Origin: Tropicimonas sp. IMCC34011
GTDB taxonomy: Bacteria; Pseudomonadota; Alphaproteobacteria; Rhodobacterales; Rhodobacteraceae
Direction of reading: 5' to 3'
Assembly: GCF_003390865.1 (NCBI RefSeq)
Contig: NZ_QMEJ01000005.1
Location: 372,001-436,000 of the forward strand
Length of the DNA stretch: 64,000 nt
In this document: positions 28,388-37,360 of the stretch, piece after piece
Layout of the letters: each line of letters begins with the position of its first letter
Position numbering within the stretch: the first letter of the stretch is position 1
Translations under genes and position numbers: made by a program
The notes under the pieces: model-generated
Seen by the model: the letters and a program-made list of their open reading frames with translations, nothing else
What the model was told of the DNA's origin: nothing
Database searches by the model: none

Positions 28388-28440
28388 GGTGACATCTCCT
28401 GACGTTCGCTTCGCCGGCCCTGCGCTCCGGCGTCCGGTCT

Positions 28441-29031
28441 TTAGAGACCCGACGCGCCGTATTTGAGGATGACCGGAACCACGAGCTCCTCCTCGTCGAG
28501 GAGGTGGCGGTCGAGGAAGGTCTCGAAGCGCGCGATTTCCTCGTGGAAGGCGCCCGTTGCGTCCTTCGCGAGGCCGGGCAACGTCTGTCCGTCGCTGGCG
28601 CGGATCGCCGCATTCGCGGTGTCCGTGAAGCGCGCGATATGCCCGTCGAGGGCGTGGTGATCTTTGTCCAGAAGCTCGAACCCCGATGCGATGCGGGCAT
28701 CCTTTCCGGACAGGACCGGGAAATAGTGCATGTCCTCGATCTGGTGGTGGCCATGGAGCTGGCTGACCAGCATGGAGCCGTAGCGGGACATGGCCGCCGC
28801 GTAGCGCTCCGGCTCGGATGTTCCGTCGAGCCGGGCTTCGGAGGCCTCGCGCATCGCTTCGGTCAGGCGGCGGAACATCATGTGCCGATCGAGCCAGAAG
28901 GCGATCAGGCCCTGATATCCCGGATCGTCCTCCCACCCCGCGCGAGGATATTCCTCGAGCAGGACCCGGAGAGCGTCGGGGAGACCGGCGCGGCGTTCGA
29001 GGGCGAGGTTCGGATCGGTCGTATCTGTCAA
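28441..29031 (-). CDS. Hemerythrin HHE-domain protein
   Basis: A 196-residue helical protein with repeated His/Glu positions of the hemerythrin fold. FWLDRHMMFRRL, QLHGHHQIEDMHYFPVL, LLDKDHHALDGHIARF and FLDRHLLDEEELVVPVILKY can supply a di-iron site. Such proteins bind oxygen, NO or iron, or respond to nitrosative stress. The start is TTG 29031, which overlaps the stop of the ExoD gene as TTGA. This implies translational coupling and fixes the start better than any Shine-Dalgarno sequence. Confidence 0.85.
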   Translation of the reverse strand: MTDTTDPNLALERRAGLPDALRVLLEEYPRAGWEDDPGYQGLIAFWLDRHMMFRRLTEAMREASEARLDGTSEPERYAAAMSRYGSMLVSQLHGHHQIEDMHYFPVLSGKDARIASGFELLDKDHHALDGHIARFTDTANAAIRASDGQTLPGLAKDATGAFHEEIARFETFLDRHLLDEEELVVPVILKYGASGL

Positions 29032-29660
29032 AGCGTACTCAATACTCCGGCGAGGACCGCGATCGGGATCGACCCGGCCATCGCTATGAACGGGAAGGCG
29101 AGAAGAACGAATAGACCGTCTCGCGCCAGAAGTCCCGCCGCGATCAGGACGATCGCCACTCCAAGGAGCGAGGACGAGAACGGAATCAGTTCGAGAAACG
29201 GCATCGTCGCCCCGGACAGCGCCGCGAGGGCGACGGCGATCGTCGCGCCGGGCGGGCGCACAAGGGTCTGCAGGCGGTCGCGGCTGTGCCGGTCCACCCA
29301 TGAGGCCGACCTCTCGAGCCGCACCAGCGCCCGATGAAGCCGCGCGCCGGCGACTTGCCGCCGGGTGATGAAGCCGGGCAACCACAGGCTGTGCCGGCCG
29401 ACGAGGTGCTGGAGCGCGATGAGGGCGACGATCAGGCCGCAGAAGGTGGGCAGGAGAGGCACGCCCGACAGCGGCGAGACGACCACGAGGGCAGGGATCA
29501 TCATCAGCGGAAGGAACGCGTCCCGGCCGAACGCCGCGACAATATCGCGCACCGAGACGGTGTCCATCCCGGTGAGCCCGTCCAGACGCGCCAGAACCTC
29601 GCGGATCCCGTGAGGGGCGCTGTTCGTGACGGCTGGCCGCTGTGTGAGTGTCATTGTCAT
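29028..29660 (-). CDS. exoD: Exopolysaccharide synthesis protein, ExoD family
   Basis: A 210-residue membrane protein with the ExoD pattern. A soluble N-terminal part (LARLDGLTGMDTVSVRDIVAAFGRDAF) is followed by hydrophobic segments including LMMIPALVVVSPLSGVP and two close helices near the C-terminus. In Sinorhizobium ExoD is needed for exopolysaccharide and alkaline tolerance, but its biochemistry is unclear. The start is not certain. ATG 29660 and 29654 are both possible and neither has a good ribosome-binding site. It is the first gene of the operon with the hemerythrin and cupin. Confidence 0.8.
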   Translation of the reverse strand: MTMTLTQRPAVTNSAPHGIREVLARLDGLTGMDTVSVRDIVAAFGRDAFLPLMMIPALVVVSPLSGVPLLPTFCGLIVALIALQHLVGRHSLWLPGFITRRQVAGARLHRALVRLERSASWVDRHSRDRLQTLVRPPGATIAVALAALSGATMPFLELIPFSSSLLGVAIVLIAAGLLARDGLFVLLAFPFIAMAGSIPIAVLAGVLSTL

Positions 29661-29934
29661 CAGGCAGAGGTGCATCGCCGCGAGAGGTTTGCAAGATCTG
29701 TCGGTGCCCTTGAGCCCTACGGCGTGCGGGAACGGGCGTGGAGGCGCCGATGCGCGAGCTGCCGAAGCGTTGCGCAGGTCCGCCTGAGATCCGGGCGCCC
29801 GCCTGTCCATAACATTGTGTTCTGAGGGTATGCGCCGTTTCGATTGCAATGTGAGCGAGGTCTTGCTTAACTGAGTCCACACAAACAAAGCCGGATCGTC
29901 AGAATGTCCGGCACCCGCAACACAGGGAGCGCCC

Positions 29935-31035
29935 TTGCTGGACGCCGTATCCAACGAGCCGTTCGTCGCATTCGAACGCGTGCAGAAGAGCTATGACGGC
30001 GAGACGCTCGTCGTCAAAGATCTCAACCTCGACATGCCGAAGGGCGAGTTTCTCACGATGCTCGGCCCCTCGGGATCCGGAAAGACCACCTGCCTGATGA
30101 TGCTGGCGGGCTTCGAGAGCGCCACCCATGGCGAGATCAAGCTGGCCGGCAACTCGATCAACAACATCCCGCCGCACAAGCGCGGGATTGGCATGGTCTT
30201 CCAGAACTACGCCCTCTTTCCGCACATGAGCGTGGCCGAGAACCTCGCCTTTCCGCTGGAAGTGCGGAAGATGGGCAAGTCCGAGCGGGAGGCGAAAGTG
30301 CGCCGCGCGCTCGACATGGTCCAGATGGGCAGCTTCGGCGGTCGCCGCCCGGCGCAGCTTTCGGGCGGCCAGCAGCAGCGGATCGCGCTGGCGCGGGCGC
30401 TGGTGTTCGAGCCGGAGCTCGTGTTGATGGACGAACCTCTCGGCGCGCTCGACAAGCAGCTGCGCGAGCATATGCAGTTCGAGATCAAGCATATCTCCGA
30501 CAATCTCGGCATCACGGTCGTCTACGTCACGCATGACCAGACCGAGGCGCTGACGATGTCCGACCGCGTCGCTGTGTTCGATGACGGGCGCATCCAGCAG
30601 CTTGCTCCGCCGGACGAGCTCTACGAGGCTCCGAAGAACAGTTTCGTTGCGCAGTTCATCGGCGAGAACAACACGCTCGAAGGCGTGGTCGAGACCATTT
30701 CCGGCGAGCGCTGCACCGTGCGCCTCGACAATGGCAGCGTGATCGACGCCATGCCGGTCAACGTCACCGAGTCGGGCCAGCGCACGCGGATCTCCATCCG
30801 CCCGGAGCGCGTCGAGTTCGGCCGGGATCGCCTGACCGACGATGCGCACACCCTCGACGCCGAAGTGCTTGAGTTCATCTACATGGGCGACATCTTCCGG
30901 ACGCGGCTCCGGGTCGCCGGGAACGACAACTTCATCGTCAAGACCCGGAACGCCCCCGGCCAGATCCGTCTCGATCCCGGGACGACGATCGAAATCGGAT
31001 GGCAGCCGGAAGATTGCCGGGCGCTCGACGCCTGA
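29935..31035 (+). CDS. Spermidine/putrescine-type ABC importer ATPase (PotA-like)
   Basis: A 366-residue ABC ATPase. Walker A GPSGSGKTT is at about 43-51, then VFQNYALFPHMSV, signature LSGGQQQRIALARAL and Walker B LVLMDEPLGALD. A C-terminal TOBE regulatory domain follows (ISIRPERVEFGRD...). It starts with TTG 29935, six bases after GGGAG. Gene order ATPase, binding protein, permease, permease is that of PotADBC-type importers. Polyamine specificity is a family inference; other compounds, including some amino-acid derivatives, are moved by close relatives. Confidence 0.9.
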   Translation: MLDAVSNEPFVAFERVQKSYDGETLVVKDLNLDMPKGEFLTMLGPSGSGKTTCLMMLAGFESATHGEIKLAGNSINNIPPHKRGIGMVFQNYALFPHMSVAENLAFPLEVRKMGKSEREAKVRRALDMVQMGSFGGRRPAQLSGGQQQRIALARALVFEPELVLMDEPLGALDKQLREHMQFEIKHISDNLGITVVYVTHDQTEALTMSDRVAVFDDGRIQQLAPPDELYEAPKNSFVAQFIGENNTLEGVVETISGERCTVRLDNGSVIDAMPVNVTESGQRTRISIRPERVEFGRDRLTDDAHTLDAEVLEFIYMGDIFRTRLRVAGNDNFIVKTRNAPGQIRLDPGTTIEIGWQPEDCRALDA

Positions 31036-31169
31036 ATGCAGGACGCATGGTCGCCATCCCGCCCCGCTCCGACTGCCGGAGCGGAGGGATGCGCGACCTC
31101 GAAGGGCTGAGGCGCATCGTCCGTGGCGCCGGCCCATACTCTTCAAACGGGCGAAACAGGGAGCACCAA

Positions 31170-32330
31170 ATGCGACTGACCAAGACACTTCTCGCCTCCA
31201 CGGTGATGACGGCCGTCGCCGGCATGGCTTGGGCGCAGAGCGACGATTCGATGACGGAGAGCCCCGTCGCGGGCGAGCCGATGGCTGACAACATGACCAT
31301 CGTGTCCTGGGGCGGCGCCTACCAGGACAGCCAGCGGATGGCCTATGTCGAGCCCTATCTCGAGATGAACCCCGACCTCGACGTGGTCTGGGACGAAAGC
31401 TCAGGCGAGGCCGTGGCCGGCATGCGCGCGCAGTCCGAGGCGAACAACATCACCTGGGATCTCGTGGACGTCACCGCCGCCGACGCGATGCGTCTTTGCG
31501 ACGAAGGCCTCGCGATGGAAGTCGACATCGACGAGATCACGGCCCCGGCGCCCGACGGCACCCCCGCCTCCGAGGACTTCGGCGAGGACATGCTCGTCAG
31601 CGACTGCTTCATCCCGCAGATCGCCTATTCCTACACCTTCGGCTACCGCACGGATGTCGACGCGTGGAACGGCGAGACGCCGAGCGAGATCTGCGACGTC
31701 TTCGACCTGGAAACGTTCCCGGGCCAGCGCTCCCTCGAGCGTCGTCCGCACAACAACATGGAATGGGCGCTGATCTGTGACGGCGTCGCCCAGGACGACG
31801 TCTACGACATGCTCGAGACCGAAGAAGGCCAGCAGCGCGCTTTCGACAAGCTCGACACGATCAAGGACGAGACCGTCTGGTGGACCGCCGGCGCCGACAC
31901 GCCGCAGCTTCTCGCGGATGGCGAGATCGTCTTCGGTTCGACCTACAACGGTCGCCTCTTCAGCCTCATCGTCGAGCAGGATCAGCCCGTCGAAATGATG
32001 TGGGACACCCAGTCCTACGACCTCGACGGCTGGATCATTCCCGCCGGCCTCGAGGATGACGAGGAAGCCCTGAACCGCGTGAAGGACTTCCTGTGGTTCG
32101 CCACGGACACGCAGCGCCTCGCCGATCAGGCGAAGTACATCTCCTACGGTCCGGCCCGGTCCTCCTCGGCGCCGCTCGTCGGTGAGCACGCCACGCTCGG
32201 TATCGACATGGCGCCGCACATGCCGACCAACCCCGACAACTCGTCCAATGCCTTCGTGCAGAACTACGAGTGGTGGGCCGACTACCGCGACGATCTGGAC
32301 GCCAAGTTCCAGTCCTGGCTCGCGCAGTAA
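31170..32330 (+). CDS. Periplasmic binding protein of the PotD-like importer
   Basis: A 386-residue secreted protein with a signal peptide (residues 1-22, ending AWA/QS). The mature domain belongs to the PotD/extracellular solute-binding family: TIVSWGGAYQDSQRMAYVEP, then WDLVDVTAADAMRLCDEG and GSTYNGRLFSLI. Three Cys are present in the mature part. ATG 31170 is preceded by GGGAG at 6 bases and starts the signal peptide; a frame open from 30999 is rejected. The strongly acidic surface is unusual and may reflect cationic ligands or a marine or saline habitat. A stable hairpin follows the stop. Confidence 0.9.
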   Translation: MRLTKTLLASTVMTAVAGMAWAQSDDSMTESPVAGEPMADNMTIVSWGGAYQDSQRMAYVEPYLEMNPDLDVVWDESSGEAVAGMRAQSEANNITWDLVDVTAADAMRLCDEGLAMEVDIDEITAPAPDGTPASEDFGEDMLVSDCFIPQIAYSYTFGYRTDVDAWNGETPSEICDVFDLETFPGQRSLERRPHNNMEWALICDGVAQDDVYDMLETEEGQQRAFDKLDTIKDETVWWTAGADTPQLLADGEIVFGSTYNGRLFSLIVEQDQPVEMMWDTQSYDLDGWIIPAGLEDDEEALNRVKDFLWFATDTQRLADQAKYISYGPARSSSAPLVGEHATLGIDMAPHMPTNPDNSSNAFVQNYEWWADYRDDLDAKFQSWLAQ

Positions 32331-32351
32331 CCGGATCCGTCCGACATGACA

Positions 32352-32379
32352 GGGGAGGGGCCGTTCGCGGCCCTTCCCC
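32352..32379 (+). terminator. Stable hairpin after the binding-protein gene
   Basis: A stem of about 12 bp (GGGGAGGGGCCG / CGGCCCTTCCCC, one G-U) closes a UUCG tetraloop. It stands 21 bases after the binding-protein stop, with no T-run. Such elements after binding-protein genes protect the upstream message or attenuate read-through, giving more binding protein than permease. Confidence 0.55.
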
Positions 32380-32433
32380 GCAGGGAAAGCCGGCCGCAGA
32401 GCCGGTGCAGAACGGACCAGCGGGGACAAGACC

Positions 32434-34143
32434 ATGGCCGACGTAACCGATGCGACAACCGGGCGCCGAGCCCCCACGCCGGACGATGCGCTGCGCATCG
32501 CCGATGCCAAGGAGAAGGGCGTCGCGGAGCCGATGGTCGCGGCCGACGGCACGCCCCTGAAAAAGAGCCTCGCGCGCGCCCTGCGCCGTGAGAAGATGCG
32601 GGCGCTCCTTCTGATCGCGCCCCTTTTGATCTTCGTTCTCGTCGCCTTCATCGCCCCGATCGTGGACATGCTGTTCCGCTCGGTCGAGAACCAGATCATC
32701 TCCGAGAACATGCCCCGCACCGTGGTCGCCCTCGACGGCTACGAGAGCGGCGAGCCTGATGAGGCGGTCTACGAGGCGCTGGCCTTCGACCTCATCGATG
32801 CCGCCGAGCGACGCAACCATACCCGCGTCGGCTCGAGGCTGAATTACGAGACAACCGGGATCTCCTCGCTCTTCCGTCAGACCGGCCGCGCCGTCGACGA
32901 TGTGGGCGAGGTCGCGATGGACGAGTTCGTGGCGCTGGACGAAGCCTGGGAGGAGCCCGCGACCTGGGCTGCCATCATGGGCTCGGACGACTGGCTGGCA
33001 GAGCGCGAGGAGGCGATCGCGGGTGGCGCGGACCCTGAGGACTTCCCCCGGTTCGAACTCCGGGACGGCATCGAGGAGGTGCTGCCGAAGACCGCTTCCA
33101 TCTACCTCGATTTCGCGCGTTTCACGCAAGGCGAGGACGAGGACGACCCCGCTGACGAGGACGTCTGGACCCCCGCCTATCAGGCGCTCTACACTGACCT
33201 GACGCAGAACGAGGGCGCCGTTTCGCTCTATGAGGGGCCTGGCGCGGACCGTCTCGGGGCCGCCGCCGAGGCCGCCCAGAGCTGGGACATCCCCACATAC
33301 AAGGCGCAGTTCCTCGAGATCGACGAGGATTGGGGCAGCACCGACGTCTGGGGCACCTTCGCCGCCTTCTCGGCGCCCTATACCGCGGGCTACTTCCTCA
33401 ACGCCGTGGACCTGAAGCTGACGCCGGAGGGCGTGGAGCCGCAGCCCGAGGGCGAGAGGATCTACGGCCTTCTCTTCAAGCGGACCTTCTTCATGTCCGC
33501 CGTCATCACCATCTCCTGCATCCTGCTCGGCTATCCGGTGGCGTGGCTGCTGTCGAACGTGCCCGCGCGGCGCGCCAACCTTCTGATGATCCTTGTCCTC
33601 TTGCCGTTCTGGACCTCGCTTCTGGTGCGCACGAGCGCGTGGAAAGTGATGCTGCAGCAGCAGGGCGTGATCAACGATGTGCTGGTCTGGCTCGGGATCG
33701 TCTCCGACGCGAACCGTCTCGTGATGATCAACAACCAGTTCGGCACCATCGTCGCGATGACCCATATCCTGCTGCCGTTCATGATCCTGCCGCTCTACTC
33801 GGTGATGTCGACGATCCCGCCGTCCTACCTGCGCGCCGCGAAATCCCTCGGGGCGACCAACTCGACGGCGTTCTGGCGGGTCTACTTCCCGCAGAGCGTG
33901 CCCGGCATCGGTGCAGGCTCGATCCTCGTCTTCATCCTGTCGATCGGCTACTATATCACGCCCGAGATCGTCGGCGGCACGTCAGGCACGTTCATCTCGA
34001 ACCGGATCGCCTATCACATCTCGAGTTCGCTAAACTGGGGCCTCGCGGCCGCGCTCGGCACCATCCTGCTCGCCGTGGTCCTGGTGCTCTACTATCTCTA
34101 CGACCGCATCGTCGGCATCGACAACGTGAAGCTGGGGGGCTGA
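32434..34143 (+). CDS. PotB-like ABC permease with a large periplasmic insertion
   Basis: A 569-residue inner-membrane permease, about twice the normal PotB length. After a cytoplasmic start of about 55 residues comes helix 1 (about 56-82). An acidic soluble stretch of about 250 residues follows (90-335; NHTRVGSRLNYETTGISSLF, then WAAIMGSDDWLAEREEAIAG). The usual permease core comes next, with helices from 345 on and the ATPase-contacting EAA-like loop YLRAAKSLGATNSTAFWRVYFP. The insertion falls between helices 1 and 2 and should be periplasmic. It is fourth in gene function but third in order, and the start is 103 bases after the binding-protein gene. Confidence 0.88.
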   Translation: MADVTDATTGRRAPTPDDALRIADAKEKGVAEPMVAADGTPLKKSLARALRREKMRALLLIAPLLIFVLVAFIAPIVDMLFRSVENQIISENMPRTVVALDGYESGEPDEAVYEALAFDLIDAAERRNHTRVGSRLNYETTGISSLFRQTGRAVDDVGEVAMDEFVALDEAWEEPATWAAIMGSDDWLAEREEAIAGGADPEDFPRFELRDGIEEVLPKTASIYLDFARFTQGEDEDDPADEDVWTPAYQALYTDLTQNEGAVSLYEGPGADRLGAAAEAAQSWDIPTYKAQFLEIDEDWGSTDVWGTFAAFSAPYTAGYFLNAVDLKLTPEGVEPQPEGERIYGLLFKRTFFMSAVITISCILLGYPVAWLLSNVPARRANLLMILVLLPFWTSLLVRTSAWKVMLQQQGVINDVLVWLGIVSDANRLVMINNQFGTIVAMTHILLPFMILPLYSVMSTIPPSYLRAAKSLGATNSTAFWRVYFPQSVPGIGAGSILVFILSIGYYITPEIVGGTSGTFISNRIAYHISSSLNWGLAAALGTILLAVVLVLYYLYDRIVGIDNVKLGG

Positions 34144-34147
34144 GGCC

Positions 34148-35311
34148 ATGACCGATATCAAGCGTCCGCTCCCCTTCGTCCTCGGAATCGTCGCCGCATT
34201 CGGCGCCCTCATGGGGCTGTTCGTCGGCACCGCGCTCGGCTCCGGCCTTCTCGGCATCGTCGCCGGCGCGCTCCTTGCCGCCTGTGCCGGATTCGGGCTC
34301 CTTGCCCTGGGGCGGGAGAAAGAGGGCCGCTGGGGGCTTGCGATCCTCGCCGGCCTCGTCGGCCTGCTGCTGACCGGGATCACCGGACTTGTGATCGGCT
34401 TCCTCTTCGGCTGGTTCGTGGGCTGGTTCACCTGGTGGCTCGCGATGAACCGCTACCGGGATCCCATGCCGCCTTATTCCACGCCGGGGCAGGTCCTGTG
34501 GCACCATGCCTTCCGGGTGATCTGCGGCGCGATCTTTGTGTTCCTGATCACGCCGATCATCGTGGTCATGCCGCTGTCGTTCAACGCGGAGAACTTCTTC
34601 ACCTTCACGCCCGAGATGCTGCGGTTCGATCCCGAGGGTTACTCCCTCCGGCACTACCGCGACTTCTTCAACAGCAGCGACTGGCAGAACGCGCTCTGGA
34701 ACTCGGTGACCATCGCGCCGATGGCGACGCTGCTGTCGGTGATCTTCGGGACCCTCGCCGCGATCGGCCTCAGCCAGCCGCACGTGCCATTCCGGCGCGC
34801 GATCATGGCGATCCTGATCTCCCCGATGATCGTGCCGCTGATCATCTCGGCCGCCGGGATGTACTTCTTCTACAGCCGTATCGGGCTTCAGGGGACCTAC
34901 TTCGGCGTCGTGCTCGCCCATGCCGCCCTCGGCATTCCCTTCGTCATCATCACGGTGACGGCCACGCTCGTCGGGTTCGACCGATCGCTCACCCGCGCCG
35001 CGGCGAACATGGGGGCGGGGCCGGTGAAGACGTTCTTCCGGGTTCAGATGCCGCTGATCCTGCCGGGCGTCATTTCGGGCGGGCTCTTCGCCTTCATCAC
35101 CTCCTTCGACGAGGTGGTGATCGTGCTCTTCGTCGGATCCGCGTCGCAGAAAACGCTGCCGTGGCAGATGTTCATCGGCCTCAGGGAGCAGATCAGCCCG
35201 ACGATCCTCGCCGTCGCGACGATCCTCGTCTGCATTTCCATCACGCTTCTCGCGACCCTCGAATTCCTGCGCCGCCGCTCGGAACGGCTCCGGGGATTGT
35301 CGCCGAGCTGA
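34148..35311 (+). CDS. PotC-like ABC permease with an N-terminal membrane extension
   Basis: A 387-residue permease, about 110 residues longer than PotC. Residues 8-100 form three or four extra Gly/Ala-rich helices (VLGIVAAFGALMGLFVGTAL; GWFVGWFTWWLAM). The normal six-helix core follows from about residue 118, with loop LTRAAANMGAGPVKTFFRVQ as the ATPase contact. It begins 4 bases after the PotB-like gene. Both permeases of this importer are therefore enlarged compared with the E. coli proteins. Confidence 0.88.
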   Translation: MTDIKRPLPFVLGIVAAFGALMGLFVGTALGSGLLGIVAGALLAACAGFGLLALGREKEGRWGLAILAGLVGLLLTGITGLVIGFLFGWFVGWFTWWLAMNRYRDPMPPYSTPGQVLWHHAFRVICGAIFVFLITPIIVVMPLSFNAENFFTFTPEMLRFDPEGYSLRHYRDFFNSSDWQNALWNSVTIAPMATLLSVIFGTLAAIGLSQPHVPFRRAIMAILISPMIVPLIISAAGMYFFYSRIGLQGTYFGVVLAHAALGIPFVIITVTATLVGFDRSLTRAAANMGAGPVKTFFRVQMPLILPGVISGGLFAFITSFDEVVIVLFVGSASQKTLPWQMFIGLREQISPTILAVATILVCISITLLATLEFLRRRSERLRGLSPS

Positions 35312-35340
35312 CCGCCCGCGAGAGATTGAGATGAAATGGG

Positions 35341-35362
35341 GCGCCCGGCTCAAGCCGGGCGC
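35341..35362. terminator. Hairpin between convergent genes
   Basis: Perfect 10-bp stem GCGCCCGGCT/AGCCGGGCGC with a 2-base loop, 29 bases after the PotC-like stop and 22 bases below the dehydratase stop. The T-runs are poor on both strands. Confidence 0.55.
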
Positions 35363-35383
35363 TTCCAGCCATCGTGGTGGCGG

Positions 35384-36364
35384 CTACCGCCCGTACTGCT
35401 GAAGCGCGGAAGCAAAGAGGCCGGGATCGACATTTCCGCCGGAGGCGACGACCACCACCGACTCGCCCTTGATCTCATCCTTGCGAAAGAGCGCTGCCGC
35501 AAGGGCAGCCGCCCCGCCGGGCTCCAGGACGATCTTGAGCCGCAGGAAGGCAATCGCCATGGCCTGCAGGCATTCCTCGTCCGTCGCGACGAGGCCGGGG
35601 CCGCAGAGTCGCTTCATGATCGGGAAGGTCAGCTTCCCGGGCCGGGGCGTGACGATCGCATCGCAGATCGAACCGTCCTCGCGCGGGTTCTCCTGCACCT
35701 CGCCGGTCTCGAGGGAGCGCGCCACATCATCGAAATTCTCGGGCTCGGCGGTGCGCACGGTCCAGTCCGGGCGGCGATCCGCGAGCGCCAGCGCGATGCC
35801 GGAGGTCAGACCGCCACCACCGCAGCAGGAAATGACGTCGAGCGCGCCCACATCCTCCCCCTCCATCTGCTCGGCGATCTCGAGGCCGGCCGTGCCCTGG
35901 CCAGCAATCACGTCGGGATCGTCGAAGGGCCGGATCAGCGCGAGCCCGCGCTCTTCGGCCAGCCGTTCGCCGATCTCGTCCCTGTTCTCCTTGCCGCGCA
36001 CGTAGAGCACGACTTCGGCTCCGAGCGCGGCGGTGTTCGCCAGCTTCAGTTGCGGCGCATCCTGCGGCATGACGATGACGGCCGGCAGCCCGTGCCGCTG
36101 CGCCGCGAGCGCGACACCCTGCGCATGGTTGCCGGAGGAGAAGGCAATGACGCCCTTGGTCTTCTTCGGAAGATTCGAGATGGCCGACCAGGCGCCGCGA
36201 AACTTGAAGCTGCCGGTATGTTGCAGGCACTCGGCCTTCACGAAGACGCGCCGCCCGGCGATCTCGTCCAGGAGCGGCGACGACAGAAGCGGCGTGCGCC
36301 GTGCATGGCCCGCCAGCCGCTCGGCCGCCGCCTCGATCTCCTTGATTCCAATCGCATCGCTCAT
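35384..36364 (-). CDS. PLP-dependent serine/threonine dehydratase family enzyme
   Basis: A 326-residue fold-type II PLP enzyme. The Schiff-base lysine is Lys54 in GSFKFRGA, FSSGNHAQGVA binds the substrate carboxylate, and CCGGGGLTSG holds the cofactor phosphate. There is no C-terminal ACT domain, so it is of the catabolic threonine dehydratase, serine racemase or hydroxyaspartate dehydratase size class, and the exact substrate is open. Its ATG overlaps the stop of the upstream hydrolase gene (ATGA, 36361-36364). A much longer frame upstream is only the hydrolase gene in another frame. Confidence 0.87.
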   Translation of the reverse strand: MSDAIGIKEIEAAAERLAGHARRTPLLSSPLLDEIAGRRVFVKAECLQHTGSFKFRGAWSAISNLPKKTKGVIAFSSGNHAQGVALAAQRHGLPAVIVMPQDAPQLKLANTAALGAEVVLYVRGKENRDEIGERLAEERGLALIRPFDDPDVIAGQGTAGLEIAEQMEGEDVGALDVISCCGGGGLTSGIALALADRRPDWTVRTAEPENFDDVARSLETGEVQENPREDGSICDAIVTPRPGKLTFPIMKRLCGPGLVATDEECLQAMAIAFLRLKIVLEPGGAAALAAALFRKDEIKGESVVVVASGGNVDPGLFASALQQYGR

Positions 36365-37188
36365 CGCATCGCCTCCATCCAGTCCTTCAGAACGGCGAGC
36401 GCCTGGGGCTCGTCGAGAAACGGAATATGCGCCCGGCCCGGCACCGCGCTGTAGAACATGTCCGGCCGGCGACGGCGCATCTCGTCCGCGGTTTCCTGCG
36501 ACAGCAAGTCCGAGTTCTCGCCCCGCAGAAGTGCCAGCGGCAGGCCCTCTGCCGCATCGAAGAGCGCCCATGCGGGCTTTGTCCCGCCCTTGAACGCGGC
36601 GAGGAAACTGTCCCTCAGCGCCGGATCGTAGGTCAGCTCCAGCCCGTCCGGGCCTGCGCGATAATGGAGTTCCGCTTCCTCCATCCAGCGGCCCTCGGGC
36701 AGCTCGGCGAAGCCTGTGAGGGTGCGCTCCATGGCGGCCGCGGCCTCGGCATGGGTCTTCGCCGCGGGCCGCCGGCCGATATAGCCGTCGATGGCGGAGA
36801 GGCCCTTTTCCTCGAGGACGGGACCGACATCGTTGAGCGCGAGGCCGAGCAGACGCTCCTTCGCCGTAGCCGCGAGCAGCATCCCGATCAGCCCGCCGCG
36901 CGAGGTCCCGAGGATCGCGGCCTTCTCGAGGCCGAGGTGATCCAGAAGCTGGATCGCGTCCTGGCCTTCGCGGGAGGCCGTGTAGCTCTCCGCTCCCGTC
37001 CAGTCCGATCCGCCGCGGCCGCGGTAGTCCATCCGGATGACGCGCGTCGCGGTCAGGTCGAGATGCGGCATCAGGTAACGAAAATCGCCATGGGTCCGGG
37101 TCAGGCCCGACAGGCAGAGGAGCGGCAGCCCGGCGCCCTCGTCGAGATAGGCGATCCGGGCGCCGTCATCGGCGGTGAAGTGGTCCAT
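36361..37188 (-). CDS. Alpha/beta-fold hydrolase
   Basis: A 275-residue hydrolase. The oxyanion region is LPLLCLSGLTRTHGDFRYL, MDYRGRGGSDW follows beta-4, the nucleophile is Ser96 in GTSRGG, and the catalytic His probably lies in VPGRAHIPFLDEP near the C-terminus. It has no signal peptide, so it is cytoplasmic. Start ATG 37188 follows GAGGGGG at a good distance. It is translationally coupled to the dehydratase. The substrate is unknown. Confidence 0.87.
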   Translation of the reverse strand: MDHFTADDGARIAYLDEGAGLPLLCLSGLTRTHGDFRYLMPHLDLTATRVIRMDYRGRGGSDWTGAESYTASREGQDAIQLLDHLGLEKAAILGTSRGGLIGMLLAATAKERLLGLALNDVGPVLEEKGLSAIDGYIGRRPAAKTHAEAAAAMERTLTGFAELPEGRWMEEAELHYRAGPDGLELTYDPALRDSFLAAFKGGTKPAWALFDAAEGLPLALLRGENSDLLSQETADEMRRRRPDMFYSAVPGRAHIPFLDEPQALAVLKDWMEAMR

Positions 37189-37360
37189 GATGCCCCCTCG
37201 GGAAATCTGCCCGCCGCGCCGATATCCGGCCAGCCGGTTTCCGCGCAACCTGACATGCGGCGGGGCCGGACGGAAGAGGGCCGTCCCGGCGCCCCTTTTC
37301 GGCAGGCGGCGGCGAGGGTAGCGTTCCCGCGGCCACGCGCGGCCCGGGAGTGAGGCGAGG

